A stretch of 64,000 nt of DNA from contig NZ_LYPL01000014.1 of NCBI RefSeq assembly GCF_001662075.1, forward strand, positions 62,001 to 126,000, given 5' to 3'. Shown here in pieces: positions 1-8,396 of the stretch (the stretch's first letter is position 1; every line of letters starts with the position of its first letter). Below the pieces are notes generated by a model. That model ran no database searches. It was not told the DNA's origin and saw nothing but the letters and a program-made list of their open reading frames with translations. A program made the position numbers and the translations under genes. Source of the DNA: Rhizobium bangladeshense. Lineage in GTDB: Bacteria; Pseudomonadota; Alphaproteobacteria; Rhizobiales; Rhizobiaceae.

Positions 1-1
1 C

Positions 2-802
2 TACGGGTCGATGCGGGTCTGGGGGTCGATCGCCTTCATCGTGTCGACGCTCGTCGGCGGTCAGTTAATCAGCCGGTCGGGCGGTGAGATGGTGCTGCCG
101 GTGATGGTGTTCGGCTTTGCCATGACCGTCGTCATGGCGATCTTCTGTCCGCGCATCGGGCCGACGCGGCGGCGCGGCCAGCCGATCAACATACCCGCCG
201 CCACTGGCAGCGGCCTGCGCGAGCCGCATCTGCTGCTGCTTCTGATCGGCGTCGCCATCCAGCAGTCAAGCCATGCCGTGCTCAACGCTTTCTCGTCGAT
301 CTACTGGCATCAGCTGGGCTTCTCCGGCGCTGAAGTCGGCCTGCTCTGGAGCGCCGGTGTCGCTTCGGAGGTGACGGTATTCTTCCTGTCGAAGCGTCTC
401 AACCGTCGTTTCAATGCCTGGACGCTGATCCGATTCGGCTGCGCCGTCAGCGTCTGCCGCTGGATCCTGTTTCCCATGAGCACGGGCCTTGCCGGTTTTT
501 TCCTGTTGCAATGCTTCCACGGCTTTACCTACGCCTTCGTGCATACCGGCGTGCAGCGGCGGATCGTGGCGACGGTGCAGGAGACGCAGGAATCCTCGGC
601 TCAAGGCGCCTATTTCTTCTATGTCGGCATGGCGATGGCGCTGATGACCATCGCAGCAGGTTATCTCTTCGCCTTACTCGGCGTCGTCAGCTTTTACGTC
701 ATGGCGCTGGTCGCGCTCTGTGGCCTCGGCCTCGTTATCTCGGCCTATTACCTTCAGCCCCAGAGGCTGCTTTCGGGCGGAAAAACCAGGGAAGCGGCGT
801 AA
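2..802 (+). CDS. MFS transporter, 5'-truncated by window edge
   Basis: The reading frame is open from base 2, so the true start lies upstream of the window. About 267 residues remain of a family usually near 400. The first visible residues (YGSMRVWGSIAF) resemble the loop before a mid-protein helix in HcaT-like (3-phenylpropionate permease type) major facilitator proteins. Several hydrophobic segments follow (LLLLLIGVAIQQ, FFLLQCFHGFTYAFVHTG, YFFYVGMAMALMTIAAGYLF). It is an inner-membrane transporter of unknown substrate. Its last 49 bases overlap the 3' end of the convergent epimerase gene. HcaT-like assignment is by recall of the family pattern only. Confidence 0.8.
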   Translation, partial: YGSMRVWGSIAFIVSTLVGGQLISRSGGEMVLPVMVFGFAMTVVMAIFCPRIGPTRRRGQPINIPAATGSGLREPHLLLLLIGVAIQQSSHAVLNAFSSIYWHQLGFSGAEVGLLWSAGVASEVTVFFLSKRLNRRFNAWTLIRFGCAVSVCRWILFPMSTGLAGFFLLQCFHGFTYAFVHTGVQRRIVATVQETQESSAQGAYFFYVGMAMALMTIAAGYLFALLGVVSFYVMALVALCGLGLVISAYYLQPQRLLSGGKTREAA

Positions 803-1737
803 CGCAGGCCGGGCTCGCGGTCGTGGGCGAGCAGCAACGGGCCGTCGAGATCGACGAACTCGGCATTCTGGGCGAGCAGCACCGCCGGCGCCATGGCAAG
901 CGAGGTGCCGACCATGCAGCCGATCATGATGGCGAAGCCGATCCGCTCGGCCTCCGTCTTCATCGCCAGGGCTTCGGTGAGGCCGCCTGACTTGTCGAGC
1001 TTGATGTTGATCGCGTCATAGCGGTCGGCAAGGCTTGCGAGGTCGCCGGTATGGTGGACGCTCTCGTCGGCGCAGACGAGGAGTGGGCGGCGGATCTCGG
1101 CAAGCAAGGCGTCGCGGCCGGCCGGCAGCGGCTGCTCGACGAGCGCCACACCCGCCTCCGCGGCGATGTTGAGGTGACGCTCCAGCGCCGCTTCCGGCCA
1201 GCCTTCATTGGCATCGAGGATGATTGCTGCCTTCGGCGCGGCCGCGCGGACGGCGCGGATGCGGCTTTCATCGTCGCCGGTGCCGACCTTGACCTTCAGC
1301 AGGGCGCGGCCGGCATGTTCGCGCGCCTGGGCCGCCATCACCTCCGGTTCGCCGAGCGAAATGGTATAGGCTGTCGTCAGCGGTTTCGGATCGGCAATGC
1401 CCAGTCGACACGCGACGCTTTGGCCCGTCTGTTTCGCTTCCAGATCCCAGAGGGCGCAATCGACGGCGTTGCGGGCAGCGCCGGGCGGCATCGCTGACAA
1501 CAGGTCGCGCCGCGAGATGCCTGCCTCGATAAGCGGACGCGCGGCTTCGATCTGCGCAAGAACGCTCTGCATCGTCTCGCCGTAGCGGCGATAGGGCACG
1601 CATTCGCCATGCCCCTCAGCCCCTTCGTCCGTCAACGTGCAGGTGATGACCTCGGCCTGCGTCTTTGCGCCGCGCGCGATTGTGAAGGTTCCTGCAATCG
1701 GAAAGGAATTCATCTGGATATCAAGGATGCGCGGCAT
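754..1737 (-). CDS. Enolase-superfamily dipeptide epimerase / N-acetyl-D-Glu racemase (DgcA-like)
   Basis: Encodes 327 residues. The N-terminal capping domain includes RGAKTQAEV and GECVPYRRYGET. The C-terminal barrel carries the expected catalytic and metal ligands in order: the KVKVG lysine pair, ILDANEGW, VEQPLPAG, CADES and INIKLDKSGG. These match Ala-D/L-Glu epimerases (YcjG/YkfB) and the closely related DgcA group, both acting by proton abstraction at the alpha carbon with Mg2+. The ATG at 1737 follows an AGGACAG ribosome site and removes a 37-residue upstream extension. It is divergent from the mla operon. Its stop lies inside the 3' end of the convergent MFS gene. Substrate (muropeptide-derived dipeptide versus N-acyl amino acid) cannot be decided here. 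Confidence 0.85.
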   Translation of the reverse strand: MPRILDIQMNSFPIAGTFTIARGAKTQAEVITCTLTDEGAEGHGECVPYRRYGETMQSVLAQIEAARPLIEAGISRRDLLSAMPPGAARNAVDCALWDLEAKQTGQSVACRLGIADPKPLTTAYTISLGEPEVMAAQAREHAGRALLKVKVGTGDDESRIRAVRAAAPKAAIILDANEGWPEAALERHLNIAAEAGVALVEQPLPAGRDALLAEIRRPLLVCADESVHHTGDLASLADRYDAINIKLDKSGGLTEALAMKTEAERIGFAIMIGCMVGTSLAMAPAVLLAQNAEFVDLDGPLLLAHDREPGLRYAASLVFPPESSLWG

Positions 1738-1835
1738 TATTGCTGTCCTGCGAGCATGGAAATTGCACGTCGCTTCTGTATATTGACGCGCCGGGCGACG
1801 AACCGCTTCGCGAGTCGGCACTGTGGCTGTAAGCA

Positions 1836-3005
1836 TTGAAAGACACAAGTATCTTGAACGCCGAGAATCGCAACGCTGCCTCGCTTGCCGTGGACGACCA
1901 GTCCGATGGTTCGGGACAGCATGTGCGTCTTAGCGGCAACTGGCGCAGTGCCTATGTGCATCTTGTGCTGCGCGATTTCGAAAAGCTCCTGCTCCAGAAG
2001 TCCGGCAACCTGACGGTCGATCTGTCTGAGATCACCGATATCGATACGGCGGGCATCTGGCTGCTGTGCCGGCTGAAAAAGGAAGCGGAGGCGGCCGGGC
2101 GGACGGTCCGCTTCGAAGGCACCAATCCGCATATCGACGAAATGCTGGCGATGTTCTCCGAGGAGCCGGCCAAACCGGAGCCGGAGCCGAAGGAGAAGGT
2201 TTCCATCGCCGCGCGCATCCTCGCGCCGATCGGCAAAATGACCTATGACGTCTGGGACAATCTCGCCGCCGCCATGTACATCCTCGGCTCGGCGGTGCGC
2301 GGCGCGCAAATGAAGTTCGGCCGCGGCAGCGGTGTTTCGCCGGCTTCGATCGTCAATCAGATCGACCATATGGGCGTTCGCGCCGTTCCGATCATCCTGC
2401 TGATGTCATTCCTGATTGGGGCGATCATCGCCCAGCAGGGCGCCTTCCAGCTGCGCTACTTCGGCGCGGAAGTCTTCGTCGTCGATCTCGTCGGCATCCT
2501 GCAATTGCGCGAAATCGGCGTGCTGCTGACCTCGATCATGATCGCCGGCCGTTCCGGCAGCGCGATCACTGCCGAAATCGGCTCGATGAAGATGCGCGAG
2601 GAGATCGACGCACTGAAGGTGATGGGCCTGAACCCGATCGGCGTATTGATCTTCCCGCGGCTGGTGGCTCTGACCATCGCGCTGCCGCTGCTGACGGTCT
2701 TGGCGAACTTCGCCTCGCTTGCTGGCGCGGCGGCCGTCGCCTGGGGCTATTCCGGCATCACCTTCGCCAACTTCCTGGCGCGCCTGCACGAGGCGGTGAC
2801 GCTTTCGACCGTGCTGTCGGGCATGATCAAGGCGCCGTTCATGGCGCTCGTCATCGGTATCGTCGCCGCCGTCGAAGGATTAAAAGTCGGCGGGAGCGCC
2901 GAATCGCTCGGCCAGCATGTGACGGCCTCGGTGGTGAAGGCGATTTTCGTCGTCATCCTGATGGACGGGCTTTTTGCGATGTTCTATGCAGCGATCAACT
3001 TCTAG
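1836..3005 (+). CDS. mlaE: MlaE-type phospholipid ABC transporter permease with N-terminal STAS domain
   Basis: Encodes 389 residues. Residues about 25-100 form a STAS-like module (LTVDLSEITDIDTAGIWLL), so the MlaB role is fused here. Residues about 125-389 are the MlaE/TTG2B permease with several membrane helices (VPIILLMSFLIGAIIAQQG; EIGVLLTSIMIAGRSGSA; LPLLTVLANFASLAG). In the inner membrane it works with MlaF and MlaD to move phospholipids between the two membranes. The start is uncertain: an in-frame TAA is just upstream, the first start is TTG at 1836, and neither it nor TTG 1854 has a clear ribosome site. It is the first gene of a tightly packed operon. The 98 bases shared with the divergent epimerase presumably hold both promoters. 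Confidence 0.92.
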   Translation: MKDTSILNAENRNAASLAVDDQSDGSGQHVRLSGNWRSAYVHLVLRDFEKLLLQKSGNLTVDLSEITDIDTAGIWLLCRLKKEAEAAGRTVRFEGTNPHIDEMLAMFSEEPAKPEPEPKEKVSIAARILAPIGKMTYDVWDNLAAAMYILGSAVRGAQMKFGRGSGVSPASIVNQIDHMGVRAVPIILLMSFLIGAIIAQQGAFQLRYFGAEVFVVDLVGILQLREIGVLLTSIMIAGRSGSAITAEIGSMKMREEIDALKVMGLNPIGVLIFPRLVALTIALPLLTVLANFASLAGAAAVAWGYSGITFANFLARLHEAVTLSTVLSGMIKAPFMALVIGIVAAVEGLKVGGSAESLGQHVTASVVKAIFVVILMDGLFAMFYAAINF

Positions 3006-3006
3006 C

Positions 3007-3846
3007 ATGGCGGACCGCGTGAACGAGCAAGCGATCGAAAGCGAACGACAGGGCAGGGATGTCGTGCTCTCGGCGCGCAACGTCACCGTCGGGTTTGGCT
3101 CGAAGGTGGTGCTCGACAATCTGAACCTCGATATCTATCGCGGCGAAATCCTTGGCTTCGTCGGCGCGTCGGGCACCGGCAAATCGGTGCTGATGCGGAC
3201 GGTGCTGAGGCTACTGCCGCGCCGCTCGGGCACGATCAAGATCCTCGGTCAGGACTTCGACGAACTCGACGAGCCGCAGCGCAACGCGCTCGACATGCGG
3301 CTCGGCGTGCTGTTCCAGCAAGGCGCATTGTTCTCGTCGCTGACGGTCAAGGAAAACATTCAGGTGCCGATGCGCGAATATCTCGATCTGCCGCGCTCAC
3401 TGATGGACGAACTGGCGCATCTGAAGATCCGCATGGTGGGACTGGCGGCCGATGCCGCCGACAAATATCCGTCCGAGCTTTCAGGCGGCATGATCAAGCG
3501 CGCCGCCCTCGCCCGCGCCCTGGCGCTCGATCCGGATCTCGTCTTCCTGGACGAACCGACCTCAGGGCTCGATCCGATCGGGGCGGCCGAGTTCGACGAA
3601 CTGATCGCCAATTTGCGGGATAGCCTGGGACTGACCGTGTATATGGTAACACATGATCTCGACAGCCTGTTTTCCGTCTGTGACCGTATTGCCGTGCTCG
3701 GAAAGAAGCGGGTAATGGTGGAAGGTACGATCGACGACATGCTGGCCTATGACGATCCGTGGGTACAGGCCTATTTTAGAGGTAAGCGGGCGCGGTCGAT
3801 CGTGCCGCAGGACGAAGGCGCAGGCCACGGCGGCAGCGGGAAGTGA
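3007..3846 (+). CDS. mlaF: MlaF-type ABC transporter ATP-binding protein
   Basis: Encodes 279 residues. It has all the ABC ATPase motifs: Walker A GASGTGKS, Q-loop around VLFQQGALF, signature LSGGMIKRAALARA, Walker B DLVFLDEPTSGLDP, and the H-loop histidine in VTHDLDS. It powers the Mla phospholipid transporter from the cytoplasmic face. The ATG at 3007 begins one base after the mlaE stop. A longer in-frame start at 2974 would overlap mlaE and adds non-conserved residues. The C-terminal tail of about 25 residues is charged and variable. Cotranscription with mlaE and mlaD is inferred from spacing. Confidence 0.95.
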   Translation: MADRVNEQAIESERQGRDVVLSARNVTVGFGSKVVLDNLNLDIYRGEILGFVGASGTGKSVLMRTVLRLLPRRSGTIKILGQDFDELDEPQRNALDMRLGVLFQQGALFSSLTVKENIQVPMREYLDLPRSLMDELAHLKIRMVGLAADAADKYPSELSGGMIKRAALARALALDPDLVFLDEPTSGLDPIGAAEFDELIANLRDSLGLTVYMVTHDLDSLFSVCDRIAVLGKKRVMVEGTIDDMLAYDDPWVQAYFRGKRARSIVPQDEGAGHGGSGK

Positions 3847-3855
3847 CCGGATAAG

Positions 3856-5226
3856 ATGGAAACCAAAGCCAATTATACAATTGTCGGTTTTTTCACGGTG
3901 CTGGTGATCGCGGCGGCCTTCGGCTTCGTCTACTGGATGGCCGAATATGGCCGCGGCGGCCCGATGACCGAACTGATCGTGCGAATTCCCGGTTCGGCGA
4001 ACGGCCTCAGCGTCGGCTCGCCGGTGCGCTTCAACGGCATCCAGATTGGCTCGGTGCAGACATTGTCGATCGATGCCGACGATCCGCAATATTCGCTGGC
4101 TTTCACCCAGGTGCGCACCGATGCGCCGATCTATCCTTCGACCAAGGCCGCCCTCGAAATCCAGGGCCTCACCGGGGCCGCCTATATCGAACTGTCGGGC
4201 GGCCGCAAGGGTGAGGAGAGCATCCTCAAACATGCGATCGAGAATAACAAACGCGCCGTCATCGTCGCCGATCAGTCGAGCGTCACCAATCTTCTTGCCA
4301 CTGCCGACAAGATCCTCGACCGTGCCAACAACGCCGTCGGCGAACTTCAGGGTTTCATCGAGGATTCGCGCGCGCCGCTGACCGAGACCTTCAAGAATGC
4401 CGAGACCTTTTCGGATGCGCTTGCCAAGAATTCCGACAATATCGACGCCTTCCTGCAAAGCGTCGGCGAACTCTCCGATACGGTGAAGGCGGTTTCGGGC
4501 CGGGTGGATTCGACTCTTCAAGCTGTGGAATCGCTGGTCAAGGCGGTGGACGCCCAGAAGATCGACCGTATCGTCTCGAATGCCGAAAGGATCACCGCCA
4601 ACGTCGCCGATGCCTCGGGCGATCTCAGGGGCGCGATCCAGAAGTTCGATGAGACGGCCACCACGTTCAACGATTTCGGCAAGCAGGCGCAGGACACACT
4701 CGACCGCGTCGATATACTCGTCGCCCAGATCGATCCGGCCAAGCTCAAAGGGTCGGTCGACGATATCTCGCAGGCGACCAAGGATGCCCGCGCTGCCGTC
4801 GCCTCGATCCGCGATGTCGCCAACACGGTTTCGGGACGCCAGAAGGATATCGACCAGACGATCCAGGACGTATCGCAGCTGGCCAACAAGCTGAACTCAG
4901 CCTCCACCCGCATCGACGGCATTCTCATCAAGGTCGATGCGCTGCTCGGTACCGACAATACGCAATCGATGTTCGCACAAGCGCGCGAAACACTGGAATC
5001 CTTCAAGAAGGTCGCCGACAATCTGAATTCGCGAATCGGGCCGATCGCCGACAATTTGCAGAAATTCTCGAGCGGCGGCTTGCGCGACGTGCAGACTCTC
5101 GTCAACGACATGCGCGGGACAGTGAACAATCTGAACGAGACGATCACCAACTTCGACCGCAACCCACAACGCCTGATCTTCGGTGGGGACACGGTCAAGC
5201 AGTATGACGGCCGGACGCGGCGCTAA
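3856..5226 (+). CDS. mlaD: MlaD/MCE-domain substrate-binding protein
   Basis: Encodes 456 residues. An N-terminal membrane anchor (TIVGFFTVLVIAAAFGFVYW) is followed by an MCE domain at about residues 38-115 (VRIPGSANGLSVGSPVRFNGIQIG is the entry strand region). A long polar helical region with hydrophobic repeats then runs to the C-terminus. E. coli MlaD is about 180 residues. The long helical tail is typical of larger MCE proteins such as PqiB, LetB-like and alphaproteobacterial forms, and could build a needle or barrel across the periplasm. It begins 9 bases after mlaF. Role: periplasmic lipid-binding subunit of the transporter. Confidence 0.92.
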   Translation: METKANYTIVGFFTVLVIAAAFGFVYWMAEYGRGGPMTELIVRIPGSANGLSVGSPVRFNGIQIGSVQTLSIDADDPQYSLAFTQVRTDAPIYPSTKAALEIQGLTGAAYIELSGGRKGEESILKHAIENNKRAVIVADQSSVTNLLATADKILDRANNAVGELQGFIEDSRAPLTETFKNAETFSDALAKNSDNIDAFLQSVGELSDTVKAVSGRVDSTLQAVESLVKAVDAQKIDRIVSNAERITANVADASGDLRGAIQKFDETATTFNDFGKQAQDTLDRVDILVAQIDPAKLKGSVDDISQATKDARAAVASIRDVANTVSGRQKDIDQTIQDVSQLANKLNSASTRIDGILIKVDALLGTDNTQSMFAQARETLESFKKVADNLNSRIGPIADNLQKFSSGGLRDVQTLVNDMRGTVNNLNETITNFDRNPQRLIFGGDTVKQYDGRTRR

Positions 5227-5251
5227 CAGGGGAAGTCAGGGGTAGCCTAAT

Positions 5252-5863
5252 ATGGTCGCATCGCATCTGTTGTCGCGCCGTTCATGGATCAGGGGAACGG
5301 TGATCGCGCTGCCGCTGACGGCACTGATTCTTTCCGGGTGCGGCACCGCGGCCAAGAACGATACCTATGACCTATCGGCTGCCGTCGACGGCGACGGACC
5401 TGCGGCCAAATCCCGCCAGATCCTGATTGCCAGCCCAACGGCGCTGAGGTCGCTCGACAGCGAGCAGATCGTCATCCGCGTCTCGCCTTCGGAGATCCAA
5501 TATCTTTCGCGGGCGCAGTGGGGCGACAAGCTGCCGCGCATCGTGCAGTCGAAACTGGTCGAGGCCTTCGAAAATTCGGGCAAGCTCGGCGGCGTCGGCT
5601 TGCCGGGGCAGGGGCTGGCGATCGACTACCAGGTCGTCACCGACATCCGCTCCTTCGAGATCGATGCGTCGAGCGGCAACCAGGCGGTGGTCGAAATCTC
5701 CGTCAAGCTCCTCAACGACCGCAACGGTTCGGTGCGCGCCCAAAAGGTGTTCCGCGCCACAGCGCCGGCCGGGGGGGACAATGTTGGCTTCGTTAAGGCT
5801 CTCGACCGCGCTTTTTCCACGGCCGCTTCCGAAATTGTCAGCTGGACGCTGCGCTTAGTCTGA
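5252..5863 (+). CDS. ABC-type transport auxiliary lipoprotein (PqiC-like)
   Basis: Encodes 203 residues. A basic N-terminus and hydrophobic stretch end in the lipobox LILSGC, with the lipidated cysteine at residue 30. The mature part contains an IASPTALRSLDSEQIVIR-type segment and ends in DRAFSTAASEIVSWTL, as in the ABC_trans_aux lipoprotein family (PF03886) that includes PqiC. It lies 25 bases after mlaD, with an AGGGG-rich ribosome site. It probably anchors to the outer membrane and docks the MCE protein. This makes the system an Mla permease/ATPase combined with a Pqi-type lipoprotein. No mlaA or mlaC gene lies nearby. Confidence 0.85.
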   Translation: MVASHLLSRRSWIRGTVIALPLTALILSGCGTAAKNDTYDLSAAVDGDGPAAKSRQILIASPTALRSLDSEQIVIRVSPSEIQYLSRAQWGDKLPRIVQSKLVEAFENSGKLGGVGLPGQGLAIDYQVVTDIRSFEIDASSGNQAVVEISVKLLNDRNGSVRAQKVFRATAPAGGDNVGFVKALDRAFSTAASEIVSWTLRLV

Positions 5864-5895
5864 GATGGCGTTTGGCGGCCGCTGCTTCGACATCA

Positions 5896-6657
5896 ATGGC
5901 GATGGACCGCATTGATCTCATGCAGTCGGCAGCAACCGATAGCCTTACCGAGGCGATGACCCGCCGCGCCTTCGAGCAGGAGGCCGATCAGCTTATCTCG
6001 CTCGCCCTACGGCACCAGCATGACCTGTCGTGCATCGTCTTCGATATCGACCATTTCAAGCAGGTGAACGACAGGCATGGACATGCCGCGGGAGACGCTG
6101 TCCTCAAGGGGGTCGCGTCCGTCTGCAAGGCGACCATTCGCGCCGGTGATTTGTTCGGACGGATCGGCGGGGAGGAATTCGCCGTTGTCCTGCCGCATGC
6201 CGACCGGGAGGGTGCAGTCGCCGTCGCCGAAAAGATCAGAGCCGCCATCGCCTCGCAGCCAGTTCGCAGCGATCATGGTGTCCTGCACGTCACGGCGAGT
6301 CTGGGCAGCTCGGCGCGCTCTATCATCAGCAAGGACATCGAGACCTTGCTGGCGCAGGCGGATGCCGCCATGTATCAGGCTAAACACGACGGCCGGAATC
6401 GCTGCGTATCTTGGAGTTCCATTCATGGCGATCACGCGATCGGTGCTCGGCGGCGGGTGCTGAAGGCCGGCTCCATCCTCTTCAATGATCGGCGTTCGAC
6501 CATCGACTGCACAGTCAATTCCATCGGCGGCATTTCGGTCTCCAATACGACAGGCATTCCTTCGGAATTCGTCCTTGCCATCAAAGGAGAAGGCTTCGAA
6601 ACGAATTGCAGGGTGATTGCGCAAGACCGGCAACACCTCGAAGTGGCGTTCAAATAG
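5896..6657 (+). CDS. Diguanylate cyclase (GGDEF) with C-terminal PilZ-like domain
   Basis: About 253 residues from ATG 5896 (TTG 5872 and ATG 5902 are alternatives; none has a strong ribosome site). The GGDEF domain has an intact active site (GRIGGEEFAVVLP) and the RxxD product-inhibition site exactly five residues upstream (RAGD), so it is predicted to make cyclic di-GMP and be feedback-inhibited. The C-terminal ~85 residues resemble a PilZ fold (RRRVLKAG ... CTVNSIGGISV ... LEVAF). The canonical RxxxR and (D/N)xSxxG motifs are degraded, so c-di-GMP binding by this domain is doubtful. It follows the mla lipoprotein gene by about 30 bases on the same strand, suggesting cotranscription. No sensory domain or membrane helix is visible. 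Confidence 0.85.
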   Translation: MAMDRIDLMQSAATDSLTEAMTRRAFEQEADQLISLALRHQHDLSCIVFDIDHFKQVNDRHGHAAGDAVLKGVASVCKATIRAGDLFGRIGGEEFAVVLPHADREGAVAVAEKIRAAIASQPVRSDHGVLHVTASLGSSARSIISKDIETLLAQADAAMYQAKHDGRNRCVSWSSIHGDHAIGARRRVLKAGSILFNDRRSTIDCTVNSIGGISVSNTTGIPSEFVLAIKGEGFETNCRVIAQDRQHLEVAFK

Positions 6658-6665
6658 ATTACGGC

Positions 6666-7538
6666 CTATTTCGTTGGCTGCGTATCCGTCATTGTCGCTC
6701 CGGGCTGGGTGCCCGGTGTGGTGTACGCCGTGGCGGTTGACGGCGATAGGGTGCTGTCCAGCAGGCCGGCCATCTTGTCGTCACGCAGGCTCGCGGTTTT
6801 TTCGCCCATGACGACGCCAACCACGCGGCGGCCACCCTTCAGCGCCGACGTCACGACATTATAGCCGGATGCGTCGGTGTAGCCGGTCTTGATACCGTCG
6901 ACCCCGTCATAGCGATACATCAAGTTATTGTGGCCGCGAAACTTCATGCCGCGGAACTTGAAGCCGCGCATCGAGAAGAGCTTGAACTCCTCGGGGAAGT
7001 CCCGCATCAGCGAGACGCCGAGGGTTGCCATATCACGTGCGGTTGTGACCTGCTCCGGATCGGGTAGGCCGGAAGAATTCTTGAAGACCGTATCCCTCAT
7101 GCCAAGTTGACGCGCCTTGTCGGTCATCGTCTTGGCGAAGGCCTGCTCGGAGCCGCCGAGCTGTTCGGCGATCGCCACGGCAGAATCGTTGGCAGACAAG
7201 ACGACGATGCTTTCGACCGCTTCACGCAGGGTCACCTTGCGGCCGGCGCCGACGGCAAGCTTGAAGGGCTCCTTGCTCTCGGCATTTTCCGACATGGTGA
7301 GCTTCTGATCCCAGGTGAGGCGTCCGTCGTGCAATGCCTCGAAAGCGAGATAGAGCGTCATCATCTTGGTCAGCGACGCCGGATAGTTGAGATCGTCCTG
7401 ATTGGAAGCTTCGAGCACCTGACCGGACTGTACATCGAGGACGAAGCTTGCCTGGCCGGCCTCGGCAGGAATGAAAGCTCCCATCAGTAAAACGGATGAG
7501 AGCGCGGTGGCAAGAAGCCGGGATGTCGTCTTGGTCAT
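6666..7538 (-). CDS. D-alanyl-D-alanine carboxypeptidase (low-mass penicillin-binding protein)
   Basis: Encodes 290 residues. A signal peptide (LLATALSSVLLMGAFIPAEAG) is followed by a peptidase S11 domain. It has the three serine-acylase motifs: SLTK (SxxK), SAND (SxN) and DGIKTGYT (KTG). It trims the terminal D-Ala of peptidoglycan pentapeptides in the periplasm. It lacks the beta-rich C-terminal domain and amphipathic membrane anchor of PBP5/6. Instead it ends in a Thr/Pro-rich tail (TAYTTPGTQPGATMTDTQ), so it may be soluble or loosely attached. It is convergent with the GGDEF gene, with only 8 bases between stops. Family assignment is firm; the exact paralogue name is not. Confidence 0.93.
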   Translation of the reverse strand: MTKTTSRLLATALSSVLLMGAFIPAEAGQASFVLDVQSGQVLEASNQDDLNYPASLTKMMTLYLAFEALHDGRLTWDQKLTMSENAESKEPFKLAVGAGRKVTLREAVESIVVLSANDSAVAIAEQLGGSEQAFAKTMTDKARQLGMRDTVFKNSSGLPDPEQVTTARDMATLGVSLMRDFPEEFKLFSMRGFKFRGMKFRGHNNLMYRYDGVDGIKTGYTDASGYNVVTSALKGGRRVVGVVMGEKTASLRDDKMAGLLDSTLSPSTATAYTTPGTQPGATMTDTQPTK

Positions 7539-7886
7539 CGATGTTACTGGTCTCTGTCGTTGGGCGTCGGTGGGCCGTTGGCTAAACGCAAGCGGATCGA
7601 GAAAGTTTGTGACAAAATGAAGGACAGCGGCAATTAAAAGGCCCTATCCACAGCTGATTCCTTTTGTCCTCGTGCTGGAAATGGCCATCGGTCTCGATCG
7701 GTGCGTTTATAATTGGGGCATGGCAGCCGGTCGATAGGACAGGGCGGGGCTGCAATGGCGCCAGTTCGCGGTGAAATACTACTTCCGCTTGCCTTGCGAA
7801 GCATCTCATCTACAAAGAAGTGATGGAGGAGGCCGGACTAGTCAGTCCGGCTTCGCTGGCGCATATTGGCAAACGGGTGAGAGACC
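7539..7886. other. Intergenic region upstream of the carboxypeptidase gene
   Basis: These 348 bases lie between two divergent genes. Small open frames here lack ribosome sites and coding character. A short inverted repeat (GCCGGACT / AGTCCGGC, about 7832-7851) sits just before the kinase gene. Promoters for both genes must lie here but none is clear enough to place. Confidence 0.4.
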
Positions 7887-8396
7887 ATGCTGGTGATCAT
7901 CGGCGGCTTGCCGGGTAGTGGAAAGACGACTATTTCGCGCGCCCTCGCGAGACGGCTCGGAGCCGTATATGTGAGGGTCGATACGATCGAGCAGGCGATC
8001 AGAACGTCGGTTGACCCTTCCAATGACATCGGCCCGGCAGGTTATGTCGTGGCCTACGGCATTGCAGAGGATAATCTGGCGCTCGGCAGGGTCGTGATCG
8101 CAGATTCGGTCAATCCGTTGCGCGTAACCCGCGAGGCATGGCTGGCGGTTGCTGCGCGCTCCGGCGTGATCGCGGCCGAGGTCGAGGTGATCTGCTCCGA
8201 CAAGACGGAACATCGCCGCCGAGTCGAGACGCGGAAGACGGATGTGGAAGGTCTGGCCAAACCGACCTGGCAAAAAGTCGTCGAGCGAATTTATGATGAC
8301 TGGGGGCAGAGGCCGATCATTGTCGATACGGCGGCGAGGGATTTGCCTGAGATCGTCGAGTCGTTGATCGTCAGACTTAGAGCCTTTCCTGGTTAG
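7887..8396 (+). CDS. Small P-loop kinase-like ATPase (AAA_33 type)
   Basis: Encodes 169 residues. It starts with a Walker A loop (GGLPGSGKTTISRALA) and has a YVRVDTIEQAI segment and an IADSVNPLRVTREAW segment, as in small AAA_33 kinases related to zeta-toxin, gluconate-kinase and phosphotransferase-type proteins. The substrate is not recognisable. The last residues and the TAG stop lie inside a dispersed repeat element starting at 8379, so its original C-terminus may have been altered by the element. No antitoxin-like partner gene is adjacent. Confidence 0.8.
   Translation: MLVIIGGLPGSGKTTISRALARRLGAVYVRVDTIEQAIRTSVDPSNDIGPAGYVVAYGIAEDNLALGRVVIADSVNPLRVTREAWLAVAARSGVIAAEVEVICSDKTEHRRRVETRKTDVEGLAKPTWQKVVERIYDDWGQRPIIVDTAARDLPEIVESLIVRLRAFPG

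Noticed and set aside
266..604. 112-residue minus-strand open frame inside the MFS gene
   Set aside because: Antisense shadow with no ribosome site; the + strand frame has clear membrane-protein character.
7582..7809. 75-residue minus-strand frame upstream of the carboxypeptidase
   Set aside because: No ribosome site, no hydrophobic or domain pattern; likely leader/promoter DNA.
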